A stretch of DNA of 14,981 nucleotides. It comes from DASPKT01 sp035627915 (lineage in GTDB: Bacteria; Pseudomonadota; Alphaproteobacteria; Azospirillales; Azospirillaceae). Location of the stretch: assembly GCA_035627915.1 (NCBI GenBank), contig DASPKT010000080.1, positions 1-14,981 of the forward strand. The letters are read 5' to 3'. This document shows positions 1 through 6,919 of the stretch, one piece after another (the first letter of the stretch is position 1; each line of letters opens with the position of its first letter). Made by a program: the position numbers and the translations under genes. The notes beneath the pieces were generated by a model. It did not search any database. It was not told the DNA's origin and saw only the letters and a list, made by a program, of their open reading frames with translations.

Positions 1-492
1 ACCGTCACCGTCGCCGGCGTGCCGACCCAGCCGCCGGCGCCGGAGAGCCGCGGCGTGACGGTGGAGCGGCGCATCCTGAACCCGCAGGGCAAGCCGGTGG
101 ACCTCGCCAAGGTGCGCCAGAACGACCTGCTGGTCGTCATCGTCTCCGGCCGCGCGGAGCAGCCGGAGACCGGGACCCAGGCCATGGTGGTGGACCTGCT
201 GCCGGCGGGGCTGGAGATCGAGAACGTCCGCCTGGCCGACAGCGCGCAGCTGGGCAACCTGTCCTGGCTGGGCGAGCTGAGCCAAGCCGCCTTCGTCGCC
301 GCCCGCGACGACCGGTTCGAGGCGGCGGTGGAGCTGACGGCGGAGAAGCCGGAGTTCCGGCTGGTCTACCTGGCGCGCGCGGTGAACGTCGGCAGCTTCG
401 TGCTGCCGGCGCCGCGGGTGGCGGGGCTGGATCAGCCGGCGCTGTCGGCCCGCGGCCCGGTCGGCACGCTGACGGTGCTGCCGCGGCCCTGA
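1..492 (+). CDS. alpha-2-macroglobulin family protein, C-terminal fragment (5' end outside window)
   Basis: The reading frame is open from base 1 to the TGA at 490-492, so this is the last 163 residues of a gene entering from the left; the first in-frame start-like codon (GTG at 19) is not a real start. The segment contains a DLLPAGLEIEN stretch, the hallmark of the C-terminal domain of bacterial alpha-2-macroglobulins (YfhM type), preceded by a VERR-type strand and followed by a beta-rich receptor-binding-like region ending PRVAGLDQPALSARGPVGTLTVLPRP. Family members are large (about 1,500-1,900 residues) periplasmic or lipoprotein protease traps, often paired with penicillin-binding protein 1C. 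The thioester and bait regions would lie outside the window, so trap type cannot be judged. Its last 61 bp are also coding on the opposite strand. No terminator is visible after the stop. Confidence 0.85.
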   Translation, partial: TVTVAGVPTQPPAPESRGVTVERRILNPQGKPVDLAKVRQNDLLVVIVSGRAEQPETGTQAMVVDLLPAGLEIENVRLADSAQLGNLSWLGELSQAAFVAARDDRFEAAVELTAEKPEFRLVYLARAVNVGSFVLPAPRVAGLDQPALSARGPVGTLTVLPRP

Positions 493-1952
493 GCGGCGGC
501 GTCCCGGCCCGCCGGGCCGCGGGCGCGGCGCAGCATGCCGTCCAGGATGATGCCGGCCAGCAGGAAGGCCGGCAGCACCATCGGGTGCAGGTAGCGCACG
601 ACCGGCCGCTGCGCCAGGAAGGGGCCAGCCAGCAGCATGCCCAGGCCCAGCAGGACGACGAAGGCGGCCTGGGGACGGCGCCGGGCCTCGGCCAGCAGCA
701 GCGCGGGCCCGCTCAGCAGCAGGGGCGAGAGCAGCAGCAGCCAGTACCAGTACGGGCCCGCCGCCTCCTGCCAGCGCCAGGTCGGGCTGGTCGGGGCGGC
801 GTGGCCGGGCGGCACCCCGCCGAAATGCCCGGACAGGATCTCCGCCAGGTCCGGCTCGATCGCGCGCAGCTGGCGGTCGTCGGCCAGCGCGAAGGACAGC
901 ATGTCGCGCTCCAGGTAGTCGCCGATCGTCCCCAGCCCGACGCCGACGATGCCGAGCGGGTCCGAGAGGGCGACGCGGACCGCGATCCTGGACCCCTCCT
1001 CGACCGCCCCTTCCATGCCGCCGTAGCGCTCGTGCAGCCGGTTGCTGATGCCGGTCGGCGCCCAGAGTTGCCATTCCCGGTGCAGCACGTGGGCCTCCGT
1101 GACGCGGATGCCGTCCAGCACCTGCCGGCCGAACTCCGGGTCGCTGAAATGCTCGGGCTTCAGCAGGGGCGTCCAGGTCGCCATCGCGAACTGGCCGCCG
1201 AAGCTGTGGTAGGCCGCCGGCAGGCCGGACAGGCCGCCGTAGAGGTGCCGGTAGGCGGTATGGCACGCCAGGGTCAGCACCGCCGACAGGGCCAGGTGGG
1301 CCAGCGGCCGGCGCCAGGCCGCCCGCTCCCGCCACCGCACCGGCCGCTCGGCCAGGAGCGGCAGCAGCGGAAGCAGGGCGGCCAGCACGAGCGTGACCGG
1401 GATCAGGTTCAGCCGGAAGCCCAGCACCGCCGTGCCGGCGGCAGCGAAGCCGGCGAGCAGGCCCGCCCGCGGCCGCGCCAGGTAGGCGGCGCCGATGGCG
1501 ACGTAGACCGCGGCCGCCGCGGCCGCCGCCGTCTCGGTCATCACGTAGCGCTCGTAGAACAGCATCAGCGGCTCGGCCGCGAGCAGCAGGACCAGGGCCG
1601 CCACCACCCCGCGCCCGGCGCCCAGGTACCGGTCCAGCACCAGACCGGCCAGCAGCGCCGTGCCGGCCGTCAGCGCCGCCTGCACCCACACCAGGAACGC
1701 CAGCGACCCCGCGGGGACCGCGGTGGCGGCGATCAGCCAGCCGTAGAGGAAGGACCGGTCGGGCGGCACCCAGTCGGTCACCGCCGACGCCAGGTAGACC
1801 TGGGAGTCGCCGAGGAAGAGCCGGACCCCAGGGTCGGCCAGCAGCACCGCCAGCTTCAGCAGGACGACGGCGAGCGCGAGGGCGGCCCAGAAGCGCCGCG
1901 TCGGGATCGTGGCTGGCAAGGCGGAGTTCCGGTTGTGCAAGGCGGGCCGCAC
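432..1952 (-). CDS. polytopic membrane protein, GT-C glycosyltransferase-like
   Basis: About 506 residues with many hydrophobic segments (for example WAALALAVVLLKLAVLLADP near the N-terminus and PYWYWLLLLSPLLLSGPALLL near the C-terminus). A short FLGDSQVYL stretch after the first membrane helix puts an acidic residue in the first extracytoplasmic loop, as in GT-C/ArnT/PMT-like lipid-linked sugar transferases. YERYVMTET and a late RYLHPMVLPAFLLAG segment also resemble that superfamily. This is a fold-level inference; sugar donor and acceptor are unknown. The start chosen is GTG at 1952, directly after the antiporter stop (TAA 1956-1954), implying translational coupling; TTG at 1940 or 1919 are alternatives. 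An ATG at 2054 exists, but its 34 extra residues would overlap the antiporter tail and look like non-native Arg/Pro-rich sequence. The 3' end overlaps the convergent macroglobulin gene. Confidence 0.72.
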   Translation of the reverse strand: MRPALHNRNSALPATIPTRRFWAALALAVVLLKLAVLLADPGVRLFLGDSQVYLASAVTDWVPPDRSFLYGWLIAATAVPAGSLAFLVWVQAALTAGTALLAGLVLDRYLGAGRGVVAALVLLLAAEPLMLFYERYVMTETAAAAAAAVYVAIGAAYLARPRAGLLAGFAAAGTAVLGFRLNLIPVTLVLAALLPLLPLLAERPVRWRERAAWRRPLAHLALSAVLTLACHTAYRHLYGGLSGLPAAYHSFGGQFAMATWTPLLKPEHFSDPEFGRQVLDGIRVTEAHVLHREWQLWAPTGISNRLHERYGGMEGAVEEGSRIAVRVALSDPLGIVGVGLGTIGDYLERDMLSFALADDRQLRAIEPDLAEILSGHFGGVPPGHAAPTSPTWRWQEAAGPYWYWLLLLSPLLLSGPALLLAEARRRPQAAFVVLLGLGMLLAGPFLAQRPVVRYLHPMVLPAFLLAGIILDGMLRRARGPAGRDAAAQGRGSTVSVPTGPRADSAG

Positions 1953-1953
1953 T

Positions 1954-3348
1954 TTAGGGATCGGGTGTTTCGCTTGCAAGCGGGGCCCCGGCGGTACCGC
2001 CCGCGGCAGGCGGGTTCCCGGTACGCGCATCCCCGGCGGGCGTGTCCCCTGCATGGCGCCGCATCCGCCGCCGCAGCGCCGCGGCCGTCCGGCGCGCCGC
2101 CCCGCGGGCCAGGCGCCAGGCGGCCTCGGCGGCGGCGATCTCTCCCCGGTAGACCTGGGCCAGGGTGGCGCGCAGGCTGGTGATCCCCTCCGCCGCCAGC
2201 GCCTGGAAGCGCCGCGCCGACACCAGCCACAGCGGGCTGAACAGCCAGCTGAGCGCGATGACCGCCACCGCCAGCCGGTAGCCGTCGGCGTCCACCACCG
2301 CCAGCGACAGCCCGGCCGCCGCCAGCACGAAGGAGAACTCGCCCAGCTGGCCCATGACGACGCCGGCGGGGAACGCCCGCTCCCACGGCTCCCCCACCAG
2401 CCGCAGGGTGCCGACGTTGATGACGGTCTTGGCCACCGTCACGACCAGCACGAACAGCAGCACCGTGCCCAGGTTGTCCCAGACGTGGCCGAGGTCGATC
2501 AGCAGCCCGACCGACAGGAAGAACACCACCATCAGCACCGACTGGATCGGGTGGGTCGCGCGCAGCGCCGCCCGCCGGGCGGTGGAGTTGCCGATGACGA
2601 AGCCGGCCAGGAACGAGCCGAAGGCGTGCGACAGCCCCAGCAGGCCGGTCAGCGTCGCCAGCGTGAAGCAGAAGGCCAGCGCCGCCAGCGGCACCGCGTC
2701 CGGGTTGCGGCGGAACCAGCCCTCCAGCGGCACCCGAACCTCCCGCGTGCGCCCCAGGAACCAGACCAGCCCGCCCAGCAGCGCCAGCGCCGCCGCCAGC
2801 TTGGCCGCCACGGCGATGCCCGGCACCTCGCCCGGCCCCAGCGCGTCGGTCAGCAGCAGCAGCGGCACGAAGGCCAGGTCCTGGGCGATCAGCACGCCGA
2901 CCACGACGCGCCCCATGGCGGAGCGCAGCTCGCCGATCTCCTCCAGCATCTTGATGGCGACGGCGGTGCCGGACAGCGCCGCGATGAAGCCGAACAGGAC
3001 GGAGCGCTGCCACGGCCAGTCCAGCAGCGCCCCGGCCGACAGCGTCACCAGCAGCGACAGGCCCACCTGCAGCAGCACGGCCCCCACCGCCACCCGGTAG
3101 ACCTGGCGGAAGGCGGCGACGCTGAGCTCCATCCCGACCAGGAACAGCAGCATCAGCACGCCCAGCTCCGCCAGCACGCGTACCTGGTCGGCGTTCTCGA
3201 TCAGGCCGAACCCGGTCGGGCCCAGCACCACGCCGGCGACGATGTAGCCGACGATGGCCGGCTGGCGCAGGCGCGACAAAGCGAGGCCGCAGAGCAGGGC
3301 CACGCTGGTGACGAGCGCGATGGCGGTGAGGTCGAAATGGTCGGTCAT
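1954..3348 (-). CDS. CPA2-family monovalent cation:proton antiporter (KefB/YbaL-like), without RCK domain
   Basis: 464 residues. The N-terminal 375 or so form a Na+/H+ exchanger (CPA2) domain with about 12 membrane helices. RQPAIVGYIVAGVVLGPTGFG lies near residues 29-49, ELGVLMLLFLVGMELS near 61-76, and an AQD segment (D157) in the helix that carries the functional acidic residue in this family. These proteins exchange K+ or Na+ for protons across the inner membrane. KefB/KefC/YbaL also carry a C-terminal TrkA-N/RCK nucleotide-binding domain. Here it is replaced by a cytoplasmic tail of about 85 residues rich in Ala/Arg and then Gly/Pro/Thr, with no Rossmann GxGxxG pattern, so direct gating by glutathione or NAD is unlikely. 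The ATG at 3348 is well placed. The stop lies 2 bp before the start chosen for the following membrane gene, so the two are probably co-transcribed. Confidence 0.9.
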   Translation of the reverse strand: MTDHFDLTAIALVTSVALLCGLALSRLRQPAIVGYIVAGVVLGPTGFGLIENADQVRVLAELGVLMLLFLVGMELSVAAFRQVYRVAVGAVLLQVGLSLLVTLSAGALLDWPWQRSVLFGFIAALSGTAVAIKMLEEIGELRSAMGRVVVGVLIAQDLAFVPLLLLTDALGPGEVPGIAVAAKLAAALALLGGLVWFLGRTREVRVPLEGWFRRNPDAVPLAALAFCFTLATLTGLLGLSHAFGSFLAGFVIGNSTARRAALRATHPIQSVLMVVFFLSVGLLIDLGHVWDNLGTVLLFVLVVTVAKTVINVGTLRLVGEPWERAFPAGVVMGQLGEFSFVLAAAGLSLAVVDADGYRLAVAVIALSWLFSPLWLVSARRFQALAAEGITSLRATLAQVYRGEIAAAEAAWRLARGAARRTAAALRRRMRRHAGDTPAGDARTGNPPAAGGTAGAPLASETPDP

Positions 3349-3366
3349 GGGCGCGCGGGCGGGAAC

Positions 3367-3407
3367 GCGGGACGGGCCGATCCTTCTAGGGCATCCGGCC
3401 GTCCCGC
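3367..3407. other. intergenic inverted repeat between cold-shock and antiporter genes
   Basis: GCGGGAC at 3367-3373 pairs with GTCCCGC at 3401-3407. Pairing continues inward to a roughly 12-bp stem with one bulged G and a loop of about 16 nt. In the direction of transcription (leftward) it begins 23 nt after the cold-shock stop codon and ends shortly before the antiporter start. No U-run follows, so a strong intrinsic terminator is unlikely; an mRNA-processing or stability structure is possible. GC-rich sequence forms such stems by chance fairly often. Confidence 0.35.
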
Positions 3408-3429
3408 CGCCAGGGCCGCGTCGTCCCGG

Positions 3430-3957
3430 CTAGAGCAGGTCCACCCAGACCGCCTCGCGCCCGCGCTCGGCCTCGACCACACGCATCTGCAGGCGCTGGC
3501 CGGTCTCCACGTCCGGCAGGTTGCAGCGGCGCAGCACGGTCTTGTGGACGAACACGTCCTTGCCGCCGTCATCCGCCACGACGAAGCCGAAGCCCTTGTC
3601 GGTCTTGAACCACTTCACCGTGCCGGACAGGTCGGTGGTGGGGCCCTGGGCGCGGTCGCGAGGATTGTCGCGCGGCGGGCGCGGCGGGCGGGGGGCGCCG
3701 CCGCCGGTCACCTCCAGCACCCGCAGCACCTGCGGGCCCTTCGGCCCCGGGCCGATGGTGACCAGCATCTCCGCACCCTCGGCGACGTCGTGCAGGCCGG
3801 CGCGGCTGACCACGGACATGTGCAGGAAGGCGTCGGGCGTGCCGTCCACCGGGGACACGAAGCCGAAACCCTTGGTCGTGTTGAACCATTTAACGTGCGC
3901 CCGGACCGGCAGCGACTGGTCCAGGGACGGGCTGTCGTAGGGATCGTAACGGGACAC
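3430..3957 (-). CDS. tandem cold-shock-domain protein (two CSDs)
   Basis: 175 residues from a GTG start at 3957, chosen because GAAGAGGG lies nine bases upstream and the protein then begins MSRYDPYDSP. An in-frame ATG at 4053 would add 32 low-complexity Pro/Arg residues and is less likely. There are two OB-fold cold-shock domains. The first (about 18-83) has KWFN at 23-26 and KGFGFV at 29-34 (RNP1), with DAFLH at 42-46 (RNP2-like). The second (about 110-175) has KWFK at 115-118, KGFGFV at 121-126 and DVFVH at 134-138. A Pro/Arg-rich linker (88-106) joins them. Such two-domain proteins are common in alphaproteobacteria and are expected to bind single-stranded RNA or DNA as chaperones or transcription antiterminators; whether this one is cold-induced cannot be told. 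It is divergent from fadD. Confidence 0.9.
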   Translation of the reverse strand: MSRYDPYDSPSLDQSLPVRAHVKWFNTTKGFGFVSPVDGTPDAFLHMSVVSRAGLHDVAEGAEMLVTIGPGPKGPQVLRVLEVTGGGAPRPPRPPRDNPRDRAQGPTTDLSGTVKWFKTDKGFGFVVADDGGKDVFVHKTVLRRCNLPDVETGQRLQMRVVEAERGREAVWVDLL

Positions 3958-4194
3958 GGGCGGAGGCCCTCTTCTGGCGCCGTCCGGCCGGGGCGGCGCC
4001 CCCTGGGCGGCCACAGCTTGCGGCGGTACTGGCGTTCGACAAATACTATGCAAAGGGGCGCCGCCGCGCCACCGGTTTTTCCCTTGGCCGGCAAGGCGCT
4101 AGCAGGGCACCGTGTCGGTTGCCGGAAAAAACCGGCAAAGTGCGTCAAGGCGGGGCGCGTCCCGGCGGGGAACGCCAACGGGGAAGGGAACGGG
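3958..4194. promoter_or_regulatory. divergent intergenic region between cold-shock gene and fadD
   Basis: This 237-bp region must hold the promoters or leaders of both genes. It contains the only AT-rich patches locally: 4038-4050 (AAATACTAT) and a T-run at 4076-4080. On the minus strand TAGTAT (4048-4043) could serve as a -10 for the cold-shock gene, giving a leader of about 85-90 nt, but no good -35 sits at 16-18 bp. No convincing sigma70 pair was found for fadD. The region holds three copies of the heptamer CCGGCAA/TTGCCGG (4088-4094, 4119-4125, 4132-4138). The fadD ribosome binding site is the GGGGAAGGGA run just upstream of 4195. Confidence 0.55.
4119..4138. promoter_or_regulatory. perfect palindrome TTGCCGG-N6-CCGGCAA, candidate operator upstream of fadD
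   Basis: TTGCCGG at 4119-4125 and CCGGCAA at 4132-4138 are exact inverted repeats around an A6 spacer. The 20-bp length and twofold symmetry are typical of a dimeric repressor site (TetR or GntR class). It lies about 57 bp upstream of the fadD start. A third copy of the half-site, CCGGCAA at 4088-4094, is in the same orientation as the right half and 44 bp away, close to four helical turns. No cognate regulator is encoded in the window. A structural hairpin or chance occurrence remains possible. Confidence 0.45.
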
Positions 4195-5910
4195 ATGACC
4201 GAGACGGCCGGACGGGGGCGCCATCCCTGGGAGAAGAGCTACCCGCCGGGCATCGACTGGCACATGCCGATCCCCGAGCGGCCCATGCCCGACCTGTTCG
4301 ACGAGTCGGTCGCCCGCTTCGCCGACCGCCCTTGCATCGACTTCCTGGGCCGCCGCTGGTCCTACCGCGAGACGGGCGCCGTCGCCGACCGCGTCGCCAA
4401 GGGGCTGCAGCGGCTGGGTATCGCCAAGGGCGCCACGGTCGGGCTGTTCCTGCCCAACACGCCCTACTTCGTCTTCGGCTATCAGGGCATCCTGAAGGCC
4501 GGCGCCACGGTGGTGAACTTCAACCCGCTCTACGCCGAGCAGGAGCTGGTGAAGCAGATCGAGGACAGCGGCGTCGAGACCATGTTCTGCCTGGACGTGG
4601 CCGCGGTCTATTCGAAGCTGGCGCCCATGCTGGGCCGCACGCGGCTGAAGCGGATCGTCGTCTGTCCCATGCGGGACGCCCTGCCCTTCGCCAAGGGCCT
4701 GCTGTTCAGGCTGCTGAAGGGGCGGGAGCTGGCGCGCATCCCCGACGACGCGCATCATGTCCGCTTCCGCGACCTCACCGCCAACGACGGCCGTTTCGAT
4801 CCCGTAACAATCGAGCCCAGGGAAGACGTCGCGGTCCTCCAGTACACCGGCGGAACGACCGGCGTGCCGAAGGGCGCCATGCTGACCCATGCCAACCTGT
4901 CGGCCAACACCGCCCAGGCCGCCGCCTGGTTCCCCGGGGCCCGGCCGGGGCAGGAGCGCATGCTGGGCGTGCTGCCGCTGTTCCACGTCTTCGCCATGAC
5001 CGGGGTGATGAACCTGACGATCCGGCTGGGCGGCGAGATGATCCTGCTGCCCCGGTTCGAGCTGGAGCAGGTGCTGAAGACCATCGACGCCAAGAAGCCG
5101 ACCCTGTTCCCGGCCGTGCCCACCATCTACACCGCCATCAACAACCACAAGGAGCGGGACCGCTACGACCTCTCCTCCATCCGCTTCTGCATCTCCGGCG
5201 GGGCGCCGCTGCCGGTCGACGTGAAGGAGACGTTCGAGCGGGTGACCGGGTGCAGCCTGGTGGAGGGCTACGGCCTGTCGGAGACGTCGCCGGTGGCGGT
5301 GGTGAACCCGATGGGCGGCGTCAGCAAGCCGGGCTCCATCGGCCTGCCCGTGCCCGGCACCCGGATCGAGATCGTCGACCTGGACGACCTCTCCACCCCG
5401 GTGCCGCAGGGCGGGCGCGGGGAGATCTGCGTCGTCGGCCCGCAGGTGATGAAGGGCTACTGGAACCGCCCGGACGAGACGGCGAAGGTGCTGACCCCGG
5501 ACGGGCTGCTGCACACCGGCGACGTCGGCACCATGGACGCGGACGGCTTCGTCTTCATCGTCGACCGCATCAAGGACATGATCCTGGCCGGCGGCTACAA
5601 CGTCTACCCGCGCAACGTGGAGGAGGCGATCTACCAGCACCCCGCGGTGGCGGAGTGCATCGTGCTGGGCGTGCCCGACCCCTACCGCGGCCAGACCGTG
5701 AAGGCTTACGTTAAGCGCGCCCACGGCCAGGAGCTGACGGCGGAGGAGCTGAAGCGCTTCCTCCAGGACAAGCTGTCGCCCATCGAGATGCCGAAGCTGG
5801 TGGAGTTCCGGGACGAGCTGCCCAAGACCATGATCGGCAAGCTGTCGCGCAAGGCGCTGCTGGACGAACTCGAGGCGAACGGGCAGGAAAGCAGCAAGGC
5901 GGCCGGCTGA
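4195..5910 (+). CDS. fadD: long-chain fatty acid--CoA ligase (FadD-type, AMP-forming)
   Basis: 571 residues from ATG 4195, preceded by GGGGAAGGGA. It activates fatty acids with ATP and CoA to acyl-CoA plus AMP and PPi, the entry step to beta-oxidation. Hallmarks of the ANL adenylate-forming superfamily are all present: the P-loop YTGGTTGVPKG (about 217-227), EGYGLSET (357-364), the HTGD acidic motif, hinge DRIKDM (457-462) followed by ILAGGYNVYP, and the catalytic lysine in PKTMIGK (K549). Length is close to E. coli FadD (561). The N-terminus PWEKSYPPGIDWHMPIPERPMPDLF is typical of proteobacterial FadD. The gene lies 35 bp upstream of a ribokinase gene on the same strand, with no terminator between. 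A candidate operator palindrome precedes it. Chain-length preference cannot be read from sequence; a medium-chain ligase is the main alternative. Confidence 0.93.
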   Translation: MTETAGRGRHPWEKSYPPGIDWHMPIPERPMPDLFDESVARFADRPCIDFLGRRWSYRETGAVADRVAKGLQRLGIAKGATVGLFLPNTPYFVFGYQGILKAGATVVNFNPLYAEQELVKQIEDSGVETMFCLDVAAVYSKLAPMLGRTRLKRIVVCPMRDALPFAKGLLFRLLKGRELARIPDDAHHVRFRDLTANDGRFDPVTIEPREDVAVLQYTGGTTGVPKGAMLTHANLSANTAQAAAWFPGARPGQERMLGVLPLFHVFAMTGVMNLTIRLGGEMILLPRFELEQVLKTIDAKKPTLFPAVPTIYTAINNHKERDRYDLSSIRFCISGGAPLPVDVKETFERVTGCSLVEGYGLSETSPVAVVNPMGGVSKPGSIGLPVPGTRIEIVDLDDLSTPVPQGGRGEICVVGPQVMKGYWNRPDETAKVLTPDGLLHTGDVGTMDADGFVFIVDRIKDMILAGGYNVYPRNVEEAIYQHPAVAECIVLGVPDPYRGQTVKAYVKRAHGQELTAEELKRFLQDKLSPIEMPKLVEFRDELPKTMIGKLSRKALLDELEANGQESSKAAG

Positions 5911-5945
5911 GCCGCGCCGCGCCACAAGGATCTGAGGGGAAACGC

Positions 5946-6869
5946 ATGGCCAGGGTCGTCGTCGCGGGCAGCATCAACATGGACGTGCTCGCCACCATGA
6001 AGCGGGCGCCGCGCCCGGGCGAGACGGTGAACGGCGAGACCGTCACCTTCTGCCCCGGCGGCAAGGGGCTGAACCAGGCGGTGGCGGCGGCCCTGCAGGG
6101 CGTCGAGGTCGCCTTCGTCGGCCGCGTCGGCCGCGACACGTTCGGCGACCAGATCTTCGACTTCTTCCGGGAGAAGGGGATCGGCACCGGCGGGCTGGTC
6201 CGCTCCGCCGCCCAGCCGACGGCCAACGCCATCGTCCTGGTCGACGCCTCGGCGGAGAACCAGATCGTCGTCATCCCCGCCGCCAACGCCGAGCTGTGCG
6301 AGGCCGACCTGTCCCAGGTCTCCGTCGCCGCCGGCGACGTGCTGGTCAGCCAGTTCGAGATCCCGCGCCCCACCATCGCCGCCTTCTTCCGCCGCGGCCG
6401 GGAGGCGGGCGCCCGCACCATCCTGAACGCCGCCCCGGCGCTGGACGACGCGCCCCCCTCGCTGTGGGAGGACACCGACATCCTGGTCGTCAACGAGACG
6501 GAGCTGGGCCACTTCGCCGGGACAGAGGTGCCGGGCGACGCCCCGGCCGACGCCGTCGCCAAGGCCGCCCGCACGCTGATGAAGCGCCCCGGCCAGACCG
6601 TCATCGCCACGCTGGGCGTGCGCGGCGCGCTGGCCGTCACCGCGGAGGACCAGGTGCTGGTGCCCGGCCGCAAGGTGAAGGCGGTGGACACGACGGGGGC
6701 CGGCGACTGCTTCGTCGGCGCGCTGTCGGCCCGGCTGGCCGCCGGCGACGCGCTGCCCATCGCCATGCGCTACGCCAACCTGGCGGCCAGCATCGCCGTG
6801 ACCCGCGTCGGCACCGGCACCGCCATGCCGACGGCGGCCGAGGTGCACCAGGTCCTGGCGAAGGCCTGA
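5946..6869 (+). CDS. rbsK: ribokinase (PfkB family sugar kinase)
   Basis: 307 residues from ATG 5946 with a GAGGGGAAA ribosome binding site. The PfkB/ribokinase fold is clear: VVVAGSINMDV at the N-terminus (substrate-binding Asp), GGKGLNQAVAAALQG matching the GGKGxNQA sugar-binding signature (Ala of E. coli RbsK replaced by Leu), NAAPA, NETE (183-186), and the anion-hole/catalytic motif DTTGAGD (248-254, with D254 as catalytic base). It should phosphorylate D-ribose (or deoxyribose or a similar sugar) at the terminal hydroxyl with ATP in the cytoplasm. Length matches RbsK (309). No rbsD or ribose ABC transporter genes adjoin; the downstream neighbour is an MFS transporter, so substrate assignment is by family only. 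Another PfkB substrate is possible, though the overall pattern favours ribokinase. Confidence 0.87.
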   Translation: MARVVVAGSINMDVLATMKRAPRPGETVNGETVTFCPGGKGLNQAVAAALQGVEVAFVGRVGRDTFGDQIFDFFREKGIGTGGLVRSAAQPTANAIVLVDASAENQIVVIPAANAELCEADLSQVSVAAGDVLVSQFEIPRPTIAAFFRRGREAGARTILNAAPALDDAPPSLWEDTDILVVNETELGHFAGTEVPGDAPADAVAKAARTLMKRPGQTVIATLGVRGALAVTAEDQVLVPGRKVKAVDTTGAGDCFVGALSARLAAGDALPIAMRYANLAASIAVTRVGTGTAMPTAAEVHQVLAKA

Positions 6870-6919
6870 GGGTCCGCGGCGTGACGGCGCCTCCGCCCGC
6901 ACCGGCCCGGCAGGGCGGC

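Noticed and set aside
505..519. Palindrome CGGCCCG-C-CGGGCCG as a bidirectional terminator after the macroglobulin stop
   Set aside because: It lies inside the coding sequence of the convergent membrane gene, has no adjacent U-run, and such GC palindromes are expected by chance at this composition.
1952..2054. N-terminal extension of the membrane protein to ATG 2054
   Set aside because: It would overlap the antiporter tail by about 100 bp and adds Arg/Pro-rich residues not typical of the protein's N-terminus; a coupled GTG at 1952 is simpler.
4119..4138. Palindrome read as an intrinsic terminator
   Set aside because: No transcript is expected to end there (it is between divergent genes) and the A6 run is in the loop, not after the stem.
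1909..4194. Very long plus-strand open frame running antisense through the antiporter and cold-shock genes and into fadD
   Set aside because: It is rich in Arg/Gln/Pro/His with no family signature, lies opposite well-recognised genes, and exists because very high G+C removes stop codons. Only the part from ATG 4195 is a real gene.
4099..5925. 608-codon minus-strand open frame opposite fadD
   Set aside because: Low-complexity Val/His/Gln/Gly-rich translation antisense to a clear FadD; a compositional shadow.
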